NCBI GenBank assembly: GCA_001768195.1 | Contig: MENI01000103.1 | Location: 1 to 36,984 of the forward strand | Direction of reading: 5' to 3' | Length of the DNA: 36,984 bases | Source: Bacteroidetes bacterium GWA2_40_15 | Lineage (GTDB): Bacteria; Bacteroidota; Bacteroidia; Bacteroidales; VadinHA17 | Shown here: positions 1-8,773 of the stretch, piece by piece | Layout of the letters: every line of letters starts with the position of its first letter | How positions within the stretch are numbered: position 1 is the first letter of the stretch | Notes under the pieces: generated by a model | What the model was told of the DNA's origin: nothing | The model's database searches: none | The model's input: only the letters and a program-made list of their open reading frames with translations | Position numbers and translations under genes: made by a program

Positions 1-38
1 TAAAAAAACAAATAAATCATAAAAAAACAAATAAATCA
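1..38. repeat. 19-bp tandem direct repeat
   Basis: Two identical, directly adjacent copies of a 19-base A-rich unit (TAAAAAAACAAATAAATCA) occupy bases 1-19 and 20-38. They lie beyond the 3' end of hydF. No function can be assigned, and the array may continue outside the window. Confidence 0.8.
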
Positions 39-43
39 ACCAC

Positions 44-185
44 CCCGGCCGGGAAATGGATCTTGTAAATATCAGATAATCAATCGTCCCGGCCACCCCT
101 CCTTCAAAAGGAGGGGAAACTTTTTCAAGTCTCCTCATTTATAAATATACCCTTAGGTTGACGGCTATGGGCTTTAGGGGTGGAT
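44..185. repeat. Hairpin/REP-like intergenic element downstream of hydF
   Basis: This holds a 10-base palindrome (CCCGGCCGGG, 44-53) and a strong hairpin with a 9-bp stem and 3-base loop (CCCCTCCTT at 96-104, AAGGAGGGG at 108-116). The motif CCACCCC occurs near the left side, and its complement GGGGTGG occurs near 177-183. The hairpin could end hydF transcription, but on the minus strand no T-run follows it. The GC-rich stems in AT-rich surroundings look more like a dispersed REP-like element than a simple terminator. Confidence 0.45.
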
Positions 186-217
186 TTAAGTAAAGAGACT
201 TTTAAGACAGCCCCTAT

Positions 218-1447
218 TTATAAGTAATCAATTGTGTTTGACCGGTTTTTAACAAAGGGAGCAACAGCCCGGTTGAAAATGCCCTGCACATAGGCAATAG
301 CCATACCATAGTTAGTAACAGGGACTCCGGCTTTTATTGCAGAATGGAGCCGGTTATGAAGCTGTCTTCTTGTTATCATGCATCCCCCGCATTGAATAAT
401 GAGTGAATAATCAGTAACCGGTCGGGGTAACTTATCAAGCCCTGCAACAACATCATATTCAATAGTTTTGCCTGTGAAATTTGAGATCCACCTTGGTATT
501 TTCACCCTTCCGATGTCATCGCACGCAACATGATGAGAGCAGGATTCAAGAAGGAGCACCCTGTCGCCATCCTTCAGGCCGGATATTTTTGTGGTTCCCT
601 TAAGATAGCTTTCAAAATCACCTTTAAAGCGTGCCAGCATTATGCTGAAACTGGTCAGAGGTATGTCGCGCGGAACGGAGGCATCGGCTTTATTAAAGAC
701 CTGTGAATCGGTTACTGCAAGAGCAGGCCTGATTCCGGTTTTTTTCAAAAAAGCATCGACCTCAGTCTCCTTGATAACAATTGCCACTGCATCATTGTCG
801 AGGATATCCCTTATTGCCTGCACCTGGGGTAGTATGAGCCTGCCTGCCGGTGCCTCAATATCGATTGGTGTTATCAGCAATACAATATCACCATAGCTTA
901 TAAGATCTCCAAGAAGGGCAGGGGTCTTATAAGAATGTTCAGGGATTGTGCTTCCAATAAGAGAAATAAGCTCTTCGTAATTACGTTTATCGGTTGATGA
1001 AAACTCAAACAGGGTGGATCCTGTGGATGCGAAAACTGCATTTCTAAACTCATCAGTTGGTTCTTCGATATCTGATTTGCTGTGTATTATAATATAGGTA
1101 AGATCATAATCATTGAACTTACCGACAAGATCATTCTCAAATCCGCCCCAGGAATTATTTGTCACTATCAGCAGGGCAAGGTCGATAATTTCAAGAGTCC
1201 TCAATGTTCTTTCGATCCTCTTCTCTCCAAGCTCACCTGAGTCATCAATACCTGCCGTATCTACAAGAATAACAGGTCCGAAACCGGTTATTTCAAATGA
1301 TTTCTTAACAGGATCGGTTGTTGTTCCTGCATGATCAGACACTATGGCAATATCCTGTCCCGCCAGGCAGTTTATCAGGCTGCTTTTGCCATTGTTCCGG
1401 CGACCATAAATACCAATATGTGGTTTTGACTCTCTCCCTTTGGACAT
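218..1447 (-). CDS. hydF: [FeFe]-hydrogenase maturation GTPase HydF
   Basis: This is a 409-residue TrmE/Era-type GTPase with a C-terminal iron-sulfur region. Visible motifs are the P-loop GRRNNGKS (residues 15-22), the G2 threonines TTTDP (42-46), G3 DTAG (63-66), and a G4 site reading SKSD instead of NKxD. The C-terminal third has CSHH and, about 50 residues later, CGGC, which fits the HydF [4Fe-4S] ligand set and excludes ordinary Era/Der GTPases. HydF is the scaffold on which the 2Fe subcluster, made with HydE and HydG, is assembled before transfer to the hydrogenase. Neither HydE, HydG nor a hydrogenase gene is in the window; they may lie just beyond base 1 or elsewhere. aspA is immediately upstream on the same strand, 137 bases away, and that gap contains a degenerate palindrome. 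Confidence 0.93.
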   Translation of the reverse strand: MSKGRESKPHIGIYGRRNNGKSSLINCLAGQDIAIVSDHAGTTTDPVKKSFEITGFGPVILVDTAGIDDSGELGEKRIERTLRTLEIIDLALLIVTNNSWGGFENDLVGKFNDYDLTYIIIHSKSDIEEPTDEFRNAVFASTGSTLFEFSSTDKRNYEELISLIGSTIPEHSYKTPALLGDLISYGDIVLLITPIDIEAPAGRLILPQVQAIRDILDNDAVAIVIKETEVDAFLKKTGIRPALAVTDSQVFNKADASVPRDIPLTSFSIMLARFKGDFESYLKGTTKISGLKDGDRVLLLESCSHHVACDDIGRVKIPRWISNFTGKTIEYDVVAGLDKLPRPVTDYSLIIQCGGCMITRRQLHNRLHSAIKAGVPVTNYGMAIAYVQGIFNRAVAPFVKNRSNTIDYL

Positions 1448-1495
1448 TCTGAAATAATTATTGTATAAAAATAGGAAATTTTATCCATTGATTAT

Positions 1496-1573
1496 TCTGC
1501 GAAAATCTGCGGGATCTGCGGGAAAAATGCACACTTCATTTTCAGCTGGTACCGCTGATAGACACAGATTTAA
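1496..1573. repeat. Degenerate palindromic word repeat between aspA and hydF
   Basis: The left arm (1496-1523) repeats the word ATCTGCGGG. The right arm (1552-1573) carries an approximate complement (CACAGATTTAA, read inverted as TTAAATCTGTG). The arms are imperfect and about 28 bases apart. The build is like the elements at 4243-4328, 8623-8768 and 32096-32204. Confidence 0.4.
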
Positions 1574-1584
1574 CTTAATAATAG

Positions 1585-3024
1585 TTAAGCGAGATCTTCT
1601 ATAGAGAAGCCCATTTTCAGAAGATTGGCTGGCTGAAGGATCCTACGGAGTTTCTCGTTTTCTATTGATTGAAGGAGTGAATTGGCTTCATAGATATCTA
1701 TGCTTTTATCTTTCATGATCTTAGCCAGTTCTGCTGCCTTGTGATAACCTATGTGCGGTACAAGTGCTGTTGTGACTGATGGACTGAATACCATAGCTTT
1801 ATATCCTGCAGGCTCATTAATCACAAGTTCTTCAAAAAGGTTTTGCAGTATTGTGATATTGCATGAAATCAAAAGGTTAAGACTTTCAATCAGAGCGCAA
1901 CCAATTGAAGGAAGATATGCGTTCAGTTCGAGAGTGCCTTGTCCGCTGAGTGAGCTTACAAGCATATCGTTAGCATACACCCTGTGAGCGGATGAGATAA
2001 CAAATTCAGAAATAACCGGATTTATCTTGCCGGGCATAATTGAACTGCCGACCTGACGTGATGGTATGGATATGGTTTTTTCTCCTGCAATGTCTGAAGC
2101 CAGGAGCCGGATATCGGAAGAGATTTTTTCGAGATTCACTGCATGAGCCTTTAATGTGGCATGGATCTCAACCCACTTATCCTGGTTTGAAGTGGCATCC
2201 GGCATGTTTTCGGCATGTGCCAGCGGCAAACCTGTAAGCTTCCTGAGTTCCGGGACCACCTCCATAATAAAGAATCCTGGTATTGATAAGCCTGTCCCGA
2301 TGGCACCCCCGCCAAGGTTTACCATTTTAATCCGTTCGTTGCATTTTGAAACTCTCCACCAGTCCCTCGACAGTGCATTATTGTATGTGCTGAACAGAAT
2401 TCCAAATGAGGAAGGAACTGCTTCCTGCATCTGTGTATATCCGGGACGCATCTTATCTCTTGATGTTTTTTCAAGGTTCTCTACCTTCTGACGGAGCAAA
2501 TTGATCTTGTTTTCAAGTTCGGTAAGAAGCCTCATTACAGCAACAGTGAGGGCTGTCGGAATAACATCGTTTGTCGACTGGTAAATATTGGCATGCTCCG
2601 TAGGGTCAATATAAGTGTATTTTCCACACTTATTCCCGGTTGCCAGAAGAGCAAGGTTTGTTATTATCTCGTTGACATTCATATTGATGCTTGTTCCCGC
2701 ACCTCCCTGAACTGCAGGAACTATGAAACTTTTGAAATGGCTGCCCTCTGCAATCTCTTCTGCAGCTGCACATAATGCATCAAGTATTTTATCATCAATA
2801 ATCTTTAATGATCCTGTTCTTCCAGGTTTTTCTGCTGAAGCATCTCTGAATTTCCTGAAGGTGTTATAGCAGGCCAGTTTAACTGAGCCTGTGGCTTTAT
2901 ACCATTCAACCGGAAAGTGGGTGTTGCCGGGAAAGTTACCGGCAGCCCTCACGGAATGAATTCCGTAAAGCGCATCTGACGGGATCTCTATCCGGCCAAG
3001 GCTGTCATTTTCTGTGCGGTACAT
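1585..3024 (-). CDS. aspA: Aspartate ammonia-lyase
   Basis: This 479-residue member of the aspartase/fumarase superfamily would convert L-aspartate to fumarate and ammonium in the cytoplasm. The signature loop GSSIMPGKINPV is intact. The N-terminal YGIHSVRA, the central QSTND and the INMNVNE block resemble aspartases more than class II fumarases. The length matches the family. The ATG lies 5 bases after the stop of the sigma-54 regulator, so the two are probably co-transcribed, and hydF follows. From memory, aspA occurs inside [FeFe]-hydrogenase maturation clusters of several anaerobes. It could supply ammonium for the azadithiolate bridge, or simply feed fumarate to respiration; the sequence does not decide. 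Confidence 0.87.
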   Translation of the reverse strand: MYRTENDSLGRIEIPSDALYGIHSVRAAGNFPGNTHFPVEWYKATGSVKLACYNTFRKFRDASAEKPGRTGSLKIIDDKILDALCAAAEEIAEGSHFKSFIVPAVQGGAGTSINMNVNEIITNLALLATGNKCGKYTYIDPTEHANIYQSTNDVIPTALTVAVMRLLTELENKINLLRQKVENLEKTSRDKMRPGYTQMQEAVPSSFGILFSTYNNALSRDWWRVSKCNERIKMVNLGGGAIGTGLSIPGFFIMEVVPELRKLTGLPLAHAENMPDATSNQDKWVEIHATLKAHAVNLEKISSDIRLLASDIAGEKTISIPSRQVGSSIMPGKINPVISEFVISSAHRVYANDMLVSSLSGQGTLELNAYLPSIGCALIESLNLLISCNITILQNLFEELVINEPAGYKAMVFSPSVTTALVPHIGYHKAAELAKIMKDKSIDIYEANSLLQSIENEKLRRILQPANLLKMGFSIEDLA

Positions 3025-3029
3025 CTGTT

Positions 3030-4205
3030 TCAGTTATTATTCCCTGATACAGGAAGGGCATAGGCAGCAACATCATTACCTTTGATCTCGTCGGGGCAAA
3101 GGATGATGAGCCTTTCAAGTACATTCCTGAATTCCCTGATATTCCCGGTCCACTCGATTTTCTGAAGTTCTTTGATAGCATCCTTCCTGATTACCTTTTT
3201 ACTCATTCCGTACTCATTGCAGATGAGAGTATTAAAATGGTCGGCAAGCAGGGGTATGTCATCACTTCTCTCATTCAGAGAGGGAACATGTATAAGAATG
3301 ACGCTAAGTCTGTGATACAGATCCTCGCGGAAGCCATTATTCTCGATCTCTTTTTTAATATTCTTATTCGTGGCTGTAATTACTCTTACGTTAACATGTA
3401 TATCCTTCTCGGATCCAACCCTTGTTATCTTGTTTTCCTGAAGGGCTCTGAGCACCTTTGCCTGGGCTGAAAGGCTCATATCTCCTATTTCATCGAGGAA
3501 AAGGGTTCCTCCGTTAGCCTGCTCAAATTTGCCTATCCTCTGTTTTATGGCGGATGTGAAGGAGCCTTTTTCGTGTCCGAATAATTCACTTTCAATAAGT
3601 TCAGACGGGATGGCCGCACAGTTCACCTCGACAAAGGGACCCTTAGCCCGGTGGCTTTTTTCATGAATCTGGTGTGCAACGAGTTCCTTGCCTGTCCCAT
3701 TCGCTCCGGTTATCAGCACTCTTGCCTCAGTAGGGGCAATCCGGTCAATCATCTTCTTTACATTTTCAATTGCCTCGGACTCCCCTACAATTTCATACAT
3801 TTTACTCACTTTGCTTTTCAGCACGTGTGTCTGTGTGATAAGCGAAGACTTATCCATAGCATTCCTGATTGTTATCAGAAGCCGGTTGAGGTCAAGAGGC
3901 TTTTCAAGGAAATCGTATGCCCCTTTTTTGATCGCTTCAACAGCAGTATCTATATTTCCATGTCCTGATATCATAACTACAGGAATATCGGTTGACTGCT
4001 CTGTTATCTTAGCGAGAACCTCTATGCCATCCATCTTTGCCATCTTAATGTCGCAGAGGACAATATCATAGCTGTTTGCAGAAAACATCTCAAGACCTTG
4101 TGGTCCGTCTTCTGCAAGATCAACCTCATGCTTTTCGTATTCCAGAACCTCTTTCAGAGTGTTCCTTATGGCTCTTTCGTCGTCTATTACCAGTATCTTA
4201 GACAT
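3030..4205 (-). CDS. NtrC-type sigma-54 response regulator lacking a DNA-binding domain
   Basis: The 391 residues comprise a receiver domain (about 1-120, acidic pocket DDE at 8-10, phospho-acceptor D52, K102) and a sigma-54 AAA+ domain (about 140-375; Walker A GANGTGKE at 167-174, Walker B GGTLFLDE at 232-239). The sigma-54 contact loop reads GSFTSA (214-219) instead of GAFTGA, keeping the Phe-Thr core. The protein ends just after the AAA+ lid, without the Fis-type HTH usually found in this family. aspA starts 5 bases later, so the HTH is not simply lost to a frameshift downstream. It may act from solution, as FlgR of Helicobacter does. No sensor kinase is in the window. Its position after the ABC exporter is reminiscent of a conserved Bacteroidales arrangement. 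Confidence 0.88.
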   Translation of the reverse strand: MSKILVIDDERAIRNTLKEVLEYEKHEVDLAEDGPQGLEMFSANSYDIVLCDIKMAKMDGIEVLAKITEQSTDIPVVMISGHGNIDTAVEAIKKGAYDFLEKPLDLNRLLITIRNAMDKSSLITQTHVLKSKVSKMYEIVGESEAIENVKKMIDRIAPTEARVLITGANGTGKELVAHQIHEKSHRAKGPFVEVNCAAIPSELIESELFGHEKGSFTSAIKQRIGKFEQANGGTLFLDEIGDMSLSAQAKVLRALQENKITRVGSEKDIHVNVRVITATNKNIKKEIENNGFREDLYHRLSVILIHVPSLNERSDDIPLLADHFNTLICNEYGMSKKVIRKDAIKELQKIEWTGNIREFRNVLERLIILCPDEIKGNDVAAYALPVSGNNN

Positions 4206-4242
4206 ATATCTGCTTGATAATTATAATTTTCATTAAGAAACT

Positions 4243-4328
4243 GGCTGAAGGCATATGGCTTAAGGCAAAAGGGATCAAATGAATCGGACTCTGTACTTCC
4301 TTACGCCTTACGCCCTTAGCCCTTCGCC
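4243..4328. repeat. Degenerate palindromic word repeat
   Basis: The left arm (4243-4273) is built of AAGGC-type words. The right arm (4299-4328) holds CCTTACG/CCTTAGC words that are its approximate reverse complement. The right arm touches the stop codon of the ABC permease. It lies between the permease gene and the sigma-54 regulator gene. Confidence 0.45.
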
Positions 4329-5686
4329 TATCCACTATATCTTAACCATTTCCACATCTCTTTCCATGAGGTCTTTTTGCCATACATCAGAATGCCCGTG
4401 CGGTAGATCTTTGCAGCCATCCATACAAAACCTATGAATGTCACCACCATCAGAAGCATTGATATTCCTATCTGCCAGAAAGGTACTCCGAATGGAATAC
4501 GGGCCATCATAACAATCGGAGAAGTCAGCGGGATCATTGAACACCAGAATGCAACAGGGCTATCCGGATTCTGCATGGTTCCCATGGCTACCATAAGGCC
4601 TATTATTATAGGAACAGTTACCGGCAGCATGAATTGTTGTGTTTCGGTTTCATTATCGACTGCTGAACCTATAGCTGCAAATACTGACGCATAGAGAAGG
4701 TAACCGGTAATAAAATAAAAGATAAAACAGAATATTATGAGCAACCATGGCTGGTTCATAGCACTGTCAAAAAGTCTCGAAAATTCACTGAGCTCCGGCG
4801 ACATATTATCTGTCCTGACATTGTCAGCAACAACCTGATTCCCTTCCATAAGATTCTGAGGAATTGTCTGTGTCATCTTTGTGATTCCTGACTTATCAGA
4901 GATAACAGATTTTACGCTTGTAGTTATTGCAGCAGTAAGAATTACCCATATAAGAAACTGGGTAAGTCCTACCAGGGCAATTCCGATAATTTTACCCATC
5001 ATTAGCTGAATGGGTTTAACAGATGAAATAATTACCTCGACCACCCGGCTTGTTTTTTCCTCAATCACACCGCGCATTACCTGGGTACCGAATATAAAGA
5101 CCAGCATATACATAAGAAATCCGAAGATATATGCCAGCGCCATTGATATACCGGTGCTGGTCTTTTTTACAGTTCCGGTTTCATCCAGCTTTTTTGTCTG
5201 CACCGAAACGTTAGTCTGGATGGTTTTCATGATTTCATCCAGGTTCCCCAGGTTATATGCAGCCAGCTTTTGTTTTTCAATATCTTTTTCAAGTGATCGT
5301 TCGATATGTTCCAGGAGACCAATAGGAGGTTGTTTTTTGGAAATAAGATCGATGGCATTAGGTGTATTTATTATCTCCGGATAAATAATCAGGACTCCAT
5401 AGTAGCCAGCCGCCTCAAATTTACTTGTAAGATCTTCAGTACTGGTGTTCTCAAGGTAAACAAACTCAGCCTCCTTTGTATTTTTAATAACACCCTTAAA
5501 AAGATCTGATTTTTCCTCAATGACAGCAATCTTTTTTAAGTCGCCCTTGTCGTTCATCATAAGGACGGTTGGAACAATAATTATTGCAGCCATCAAAAGC
5601 GGTGCAAGAATTGTCATAATGATGAATGACTTCTTCCTGACCCTTGTGACATATTCTCTTTTGATTATTACGGATATCTTATTCAT
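4328..5686 (-). CDS. ABC-2 type exporter permease (NatB-like)
   Basis: About 452 residues. A cytoplasmic basic N-terminus (KREYVTRVRKKS) leads into a first membrane segment (about residues 20-42), then a large extracytoplasmic region of roughly 130 residues. A cluster of about five further membrane segments occupies the C-terminal half. This is the layout of NatB/YhaP-type ABC-2 permeases that pair with a separate ATPase. The frame stays open upstream to a TTG at 5737, but that overlaps the ATPase gene. The ATG at 5686, followed by the basic stretch, is the better start and leaves 31 bases after the ATPase stop. The substrate is unknown (sodium, drugs or peptides are possibilities in this family). 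Confidence 0.85.
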   Translation of the reverse strand: MNKISVIIKREYVTRVRKKSFIIMTILAPLLMAAIIIVPTVLMMNDKGDLKKIAVIEEKSDLFKGVIKNTKEAEFVYLENTSTEDLTSKFEAAGYYGVLIIYPEIINTPNAIDLISKKQPPIGLLEHIERSLEKDIEKQKLAAYNLGNLDEIMKTIQTNVSVQTKKLDETGTVKKTSTGISMALAYIFGFLMYMLVFIFGTQVMRGVIEEKTSRVVEVIISSVKPIQLMMGKIIGIALVGLTQFLIWVILTAAITTSVKSVISDKSGITKMTQTIPQNLMEGNQVVADNVRTDNMSPELSEFSRLFDSAMNQPWLLIIFCFIFYFITGYLLYASVFAAIGSAVDNETETQQFMLPVTVPIIIGLMVAMGTMQNPDSPVAFWCSMIPLTSPIVMMARIPFGVPFWQIGISMLLMVVTFIGFVWMAAKIYRTGILMYGKKTSWKEMWKWLRYSG

Positions 5687-5717
5687 AGCGTGATAATTAC
5701 AGATATAGCATAAGGCG

Positions 5718-6626
5718 TTAATTACTGGCTCCGACAACCCTGATGAAGATCTCGTTCATCGATGGAAGGGCAGGATTGAAAGAGACGACATTTCCTGATT
5801 TCATTGCAGTCAGAAGAATGTCATTGGTTTTTATGTCACCAGTGGTCTTCAGCCTGATTGTGCTTTTGTTATTTTCAAATTTGCTGTTGAGTATGTTATA
5901 GTGGCCATTACCGTCTATTTTCACCTCTCCTTTAAAAACCAGGTCGTATTCATTGGCAGCCCATTTATTACGAATCTCATCAACACTTCCCTCGAGAATG
6001 GTTTTGGCTTTGTCGATGAGAGTTATGTTGTCGCACAGCTCTTCAACAGATTCCATGTTATGAGTCGAGAAAATTATTGTAGCTCCCTTTTTACGCAGGA
6101 AGAGGATTTCATTTTTTATTATCTTGGTATTTACCGGGTCGAATCCGGTAAATGGTTCATCAAATATCAGGAGTTTTGGTTCATGAAGTACAGTTATGAT
6201 AAACTGAACTTTTTGCGCCATGCCCTTTGATAATTCTTCAACTTTCTTGCCCCACCAGTCGGTTATCTCAAGTTTATTAAACCAGTACTTAAGTCTTTTC
6301 ATTGCCTCAGTCCTGGTCAGACCTTTCAGCTGCGCAAAGTAGAGAGCCTGTTCTCCCACCTTCATCTTCTTATACAGACCTCTCTCCTCGGGGAGATAAC
6401 CTATCAGCAGGACATCTTCAGGTTTCAGTTTTTTCCCGTTGAGGAACAATTCCCCTGAATCGGGACCTGTTATCTGGTTAATGATTCTGATAAGAGTTGT
6501 TTTTCCTGCACCGTTAGGGCCAAGCAGTCCGTAGATGCTTTGTTCCGGTACGGCTATGCTGACATTATCCAGAGCCAGCTGATCACCATACTGTTTGGAT
6601 ACATTCTTTGCTTCAAAAAGAGCCAT
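5718..6626 (-). CDS. ABC exporter ATP-binding protein (NatA-like)
   Basis: A 302-residue ATPase with Walker A GPNGAGKTT (36-44), signature LSKGMAQK, Walker B LLIFDEP and an H-loop STHNM. The last 80 or so residues are a C-terminal extension like DUF4162, typical of NatA-type subunits. It would energise the permease encoded directly downstream. It sits 67 bases after dnaJ on the same strand and may be read with the chaperone genes. Confidence 0.9.
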   Translation of the reverse strand: MALFEAKNVSKQYGDQLALDNVSIAVPEQSIYGLLGPNGAGKTTLIRIINQITGPDSGELFLNGKKLKPEDVLLIGYLPEERGLYKKMKVGEQALYFAQLKGLTRTEAMKRLKYWFNKLEITDWWGKKVEELSKGMAQKVQFIITVLHEPKLLIFDEPFTGFDPVNTKIIKNEILFLRKKGATIIFSTHNMESVEELCDNITLIDKAKTILEGSVDEIRNKWAANEYDLVFKGEVKIDGNGHYNILNSKFENNKSTIRLKTTGDIKTNDILLTAMKSGNVVSFNPALPSMNEIFIRVVGASN

Positions 6627-6693
6627 TGTAGGTTGATATTATTGCGACTTTAAACTATATTGTAAATATAGAAAAAGTATGTGATTGACAGCA

Positions 6694-7845
6694 TCACTGC
6701 TCAAAGTATCCCCTCATTCTTTCAAAAAATCCTTTGTCATTCTTATCCGGATCAGGTACAAATGACTTCGATTCCCTGAATTTCTCAAATATCTTTAGCT
6801 CATCTTTGTTAACGCTTTTTGGTATCCATACGTTAACATTGACAAGCAGGTCGCCTCTGCCATAACCGTTTACTTCGGGAAGTCCCTTTCCTCTCAGGCG
6901 AAGTATTCTGCCAGGCTGTGTGCCAGGTTCTATTTTTATTTTAACATTATTATCAACCGTAGGGATCTCTACGTGTGTACCGAGGACTGCATCAGGAATG
7001 CTGATGAACAAATTATAAATCAGGTCATTGCCTTCCCTTATCAGGTCAGTGTGTTCTTCTTCGTCTATTACTACAAGCAGATCACCGCTAATGCCTCCCC
7101 TTCTTGGTGCATTACCTTTTCCGCTCACGGTCATCTGCATCCCTTTTCCAACTCCGGCAGGGATATTGATTTTAATTATTTCTTCCTTCTGTATAATCCC
7201 TTCACCATAACATGAGTCACATTTTTTGGTGATTGTTTTACCTTCCCCGCCACACGATGGGCAGACTGCAGTGGTCTGCATCTGGCCGAGCATTGTATTG
7301 GTCACCCTTGTAACATGCCCCGATCCGTGACACGTTGAACAGTTAGACAGGCTTGATGAATCTGCAGCTCCTGTTCCACCGCATGTGTCGCATGTATTAT
7401 ACTTGTTTACCTTGATCTTTTTTTCTATCCCTGTTGCAATCTCATGCAGATTTAGTTTGACCTTAACCCTCAGGTTTGTGCCTTTATTGACTCTTCTTCC
7501 TCTTCGTCCTCCACCACCAAAGGCACCAAATCCTCCGAATGCATCACCAAAAATATCTCCAAATGATGAGAAGATATCATCCATTGTCATTGTCTGACCT
7601 CCGAAACCGCTTCCTGAATTGCCCATGCCTGCATGACCAAATCTGTCATACCTCGACTTTTTCTCATCATTACTCAATACTTCGTAAGCTTCAGCAGCCT
7701 CTTTGAAATGCTCTTCAGATTTTTTGTCTCCGGGGTTTTTATCGGGATGATATTTAAGAGCCTGTTTCCGATAGGCTTTCTTAATCTCTTCCTTAGTGGC
7801 CTCTTTTGATACACCCAGTACTTCATAGTAATCTCTTTTTCCCAT
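6694..7845 (-). CDS. dnaJ: Chaperone protein DnaJ
   Basis: Full-length type I J-protein of 383 residues. The J domain carries YHPDKNPGD (HPD motif), followed by a Gly/Phe-rich linker (about 75-115). The zinc-binding region has all four repeats ([32 protein letters not shown]), and the C-terminal peptide-binding domains follow. It delivers substrates to DnaK and stimulates its ATPase. It lies 56 bases after grpE. dnaK is not in the window, as is common in this phylum. Confidence 0.97.
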   Translation of the reverse strand: MGKRDYYEVLGVSKEATKEEIKKAYRKQALKYHPDKNPGDKKSEEHFKEAAEAYEVLSNDEKKSRYDRFGHAGMGNSGSGFGGQTMTMDDIFSSFGDIFGDAFGGFGAFGGGGRRGRRVNKGTNLRVKVKLNLHEIATGIEKKIKVNKYNTCDTCGGTGAADSSSLSNCSTCHGSGHVTRVTNTMLGQMQTTAVCPSCGGEGKTITKKCDSCYGEGIIQKEEIIKINIPAGVGKGMQMTVSGKGNAPRRGGISGDLLVVIDEEEHTDLIREGNDLIYNLFISIPDAVLGTHVEIPTVDNNVKIKIEPGTQPGRILRLRGKGLPEVNGYGRGDLLVNVNVWIPKSVNKDELKIFEKFRESKSFVPDPDKNDKGFFERMRGYFEQ

Positions 7846-7901
7846 CCTGTCAGTTTTTATTCATTAGCCACCCAGATACTACATGTAAATCAAGTTTTAT
7901 T

Positions 7902-8549
7902 CTATTCTCCCACTACCACCTTTGAAAACCTCAGTACCTTGTCCTGAAGATAGTAGCCTTTCAGTACAACATCTACAACTTTGCCTTTCATATCATCTTC
8001 GTTAACAGGTATCTTGGCAACTGCCTCGTGTATATCGACATTGAAACTGCTATTAAGAGCTTCAATTGCTTTTACTCCATTTTGTTTGAGGAATTCATTG
8101 AATTTGTTGTAAATAAGATCAATGCCGCTTTTCATTGCTGCACAATCCTTTGCTTCATCCATGTGCAGTATTGCCCTCTCAAAATCATCCATCAGAGGAA
8201 TTATGTTCAGAAGCAGGGTTTCTCCTGCATATTTTGATAAGTCGATTTTTTCCCGCAGTGTTCTTTTCCTGTAATTGTCAAATTCTGCAGAAAGACGGAT
8301 ATACCTATCCTGCATTTCTGCCAGTTTTGCCACTGTTTCTTTAAGTTCTTTTTCTACTTTGTCAGTTACCTGAGCTTCTTCGGTTTTTACCTCAGAGTCT
8401 GGCTGCTGCGACATGTATGATTCCGATTCTTCAGATTTATTCGCACCGTGATCATTATTCGGTAATGTATTATCCTTATTATCAGTTATATCTGTACCCG
8501 GGTTCTCTGTTTCCTCATCCCGGGTCTTTGTCTTTTTCTTCATCATCAT
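7902..8549 (-). CDS. grpE: Nucleotide exchange factor GrpE
   Basis: The 215 residues start with a long charged, low-complexity tail (about 1-65, rich in Lys, Asp, Glu, Thr), then a coiled-coil helix. The conserved C-terminal beta domain includes DIHEAV and VLKGYYLQDKVLR. GrpE releases ADP from DnaK. Three ATG codons in tandem open the frame, so the start is uncertain by one or two residues. It is the first gene of grpE-dnaJ. Confidence 0.95.
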   Translation of the reverse strand: MMMKKKTKTRDEETENPGTDITDNKDNTLPNNDHGANKSEESESYMSQQPDSEVKTEEAQVTDKVEKELKETVAKLAEMQDRYIRLSAEFDNYRKRTLREKIDLSKYAGETLLLNIIPLMDDFERAILHMDEAKDCAAMKSGIDLIYNKFNEFLKQNGVKAIEALNSSFNVDIHEAVAKIPVNEDDMKGKVVDVVLKGYYLQDKVLRFSKVVVGE

Positions 8550-8622
8550 AGCTAAGTTTCAAAATTACATTTCATTGTTATCAAAATATCTGCCAATGAG
8601 CCGGAGTTGACAAATTGACAGT

Positions 8623-8768
8623 AACGGCGCAACGGCACAACGGCACAACGGCGTAACGGCGCAACGGCGCAAGGGCACAACGGTGCAATGGCATATCAGC
8701 CTGAAAAAGATAGGATTAGAAGATTGGATTTGCCTTTAAGCCTTTGCGCCCTTGTGCCTTTGCGCCAT
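8623..8768. repeat. Tandem-word palindromic element upstream of grpE
   Basis: The left arm (8623-8692) is a run of about eight degenerate copies of an 8-9 base word (AACGGCGC, AACGGCAC and similar). The right arm (8733-8768) consists of TTTGCGCC/CTTGTGCC words, which are the reverse complement of the same type of word. The spacer is about 40 bases. The element fills most of the gap between grpE and the DUF4290 gene and ends 5 bases before the DUF4290 stop codon. Copy lengths vary, and there are no unique spacers. Confidence 0.6.
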
Positions 8769-8773
8769 ATTTA

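Noticed and set aside
218-1447. Der or TrmE tRNA-modification GTPase
   Set aside because: Only one GTPase domain is present, and the C-terminal CSHH and CGGC cysteines are those of HydF.
5010-5384. Plus-strand open frame inside the ABC permease
   Set aside because: It is a mirror of the permease coding sequence with no recognisable domain.
5687-5737. TTG start for the ABC permease overlapping the ATPase gene
   Set aside because: The ATG at 5686 directly before the basic first segment fits the family better.
8623-8692. Possible CRISPR array or microsatellite with regular spacing
   Set aside because: Units are 8-10 bases and directly adjacent, without unique spacers of constant length. They match a degenerate tandem-word element, not a CRISPR array.
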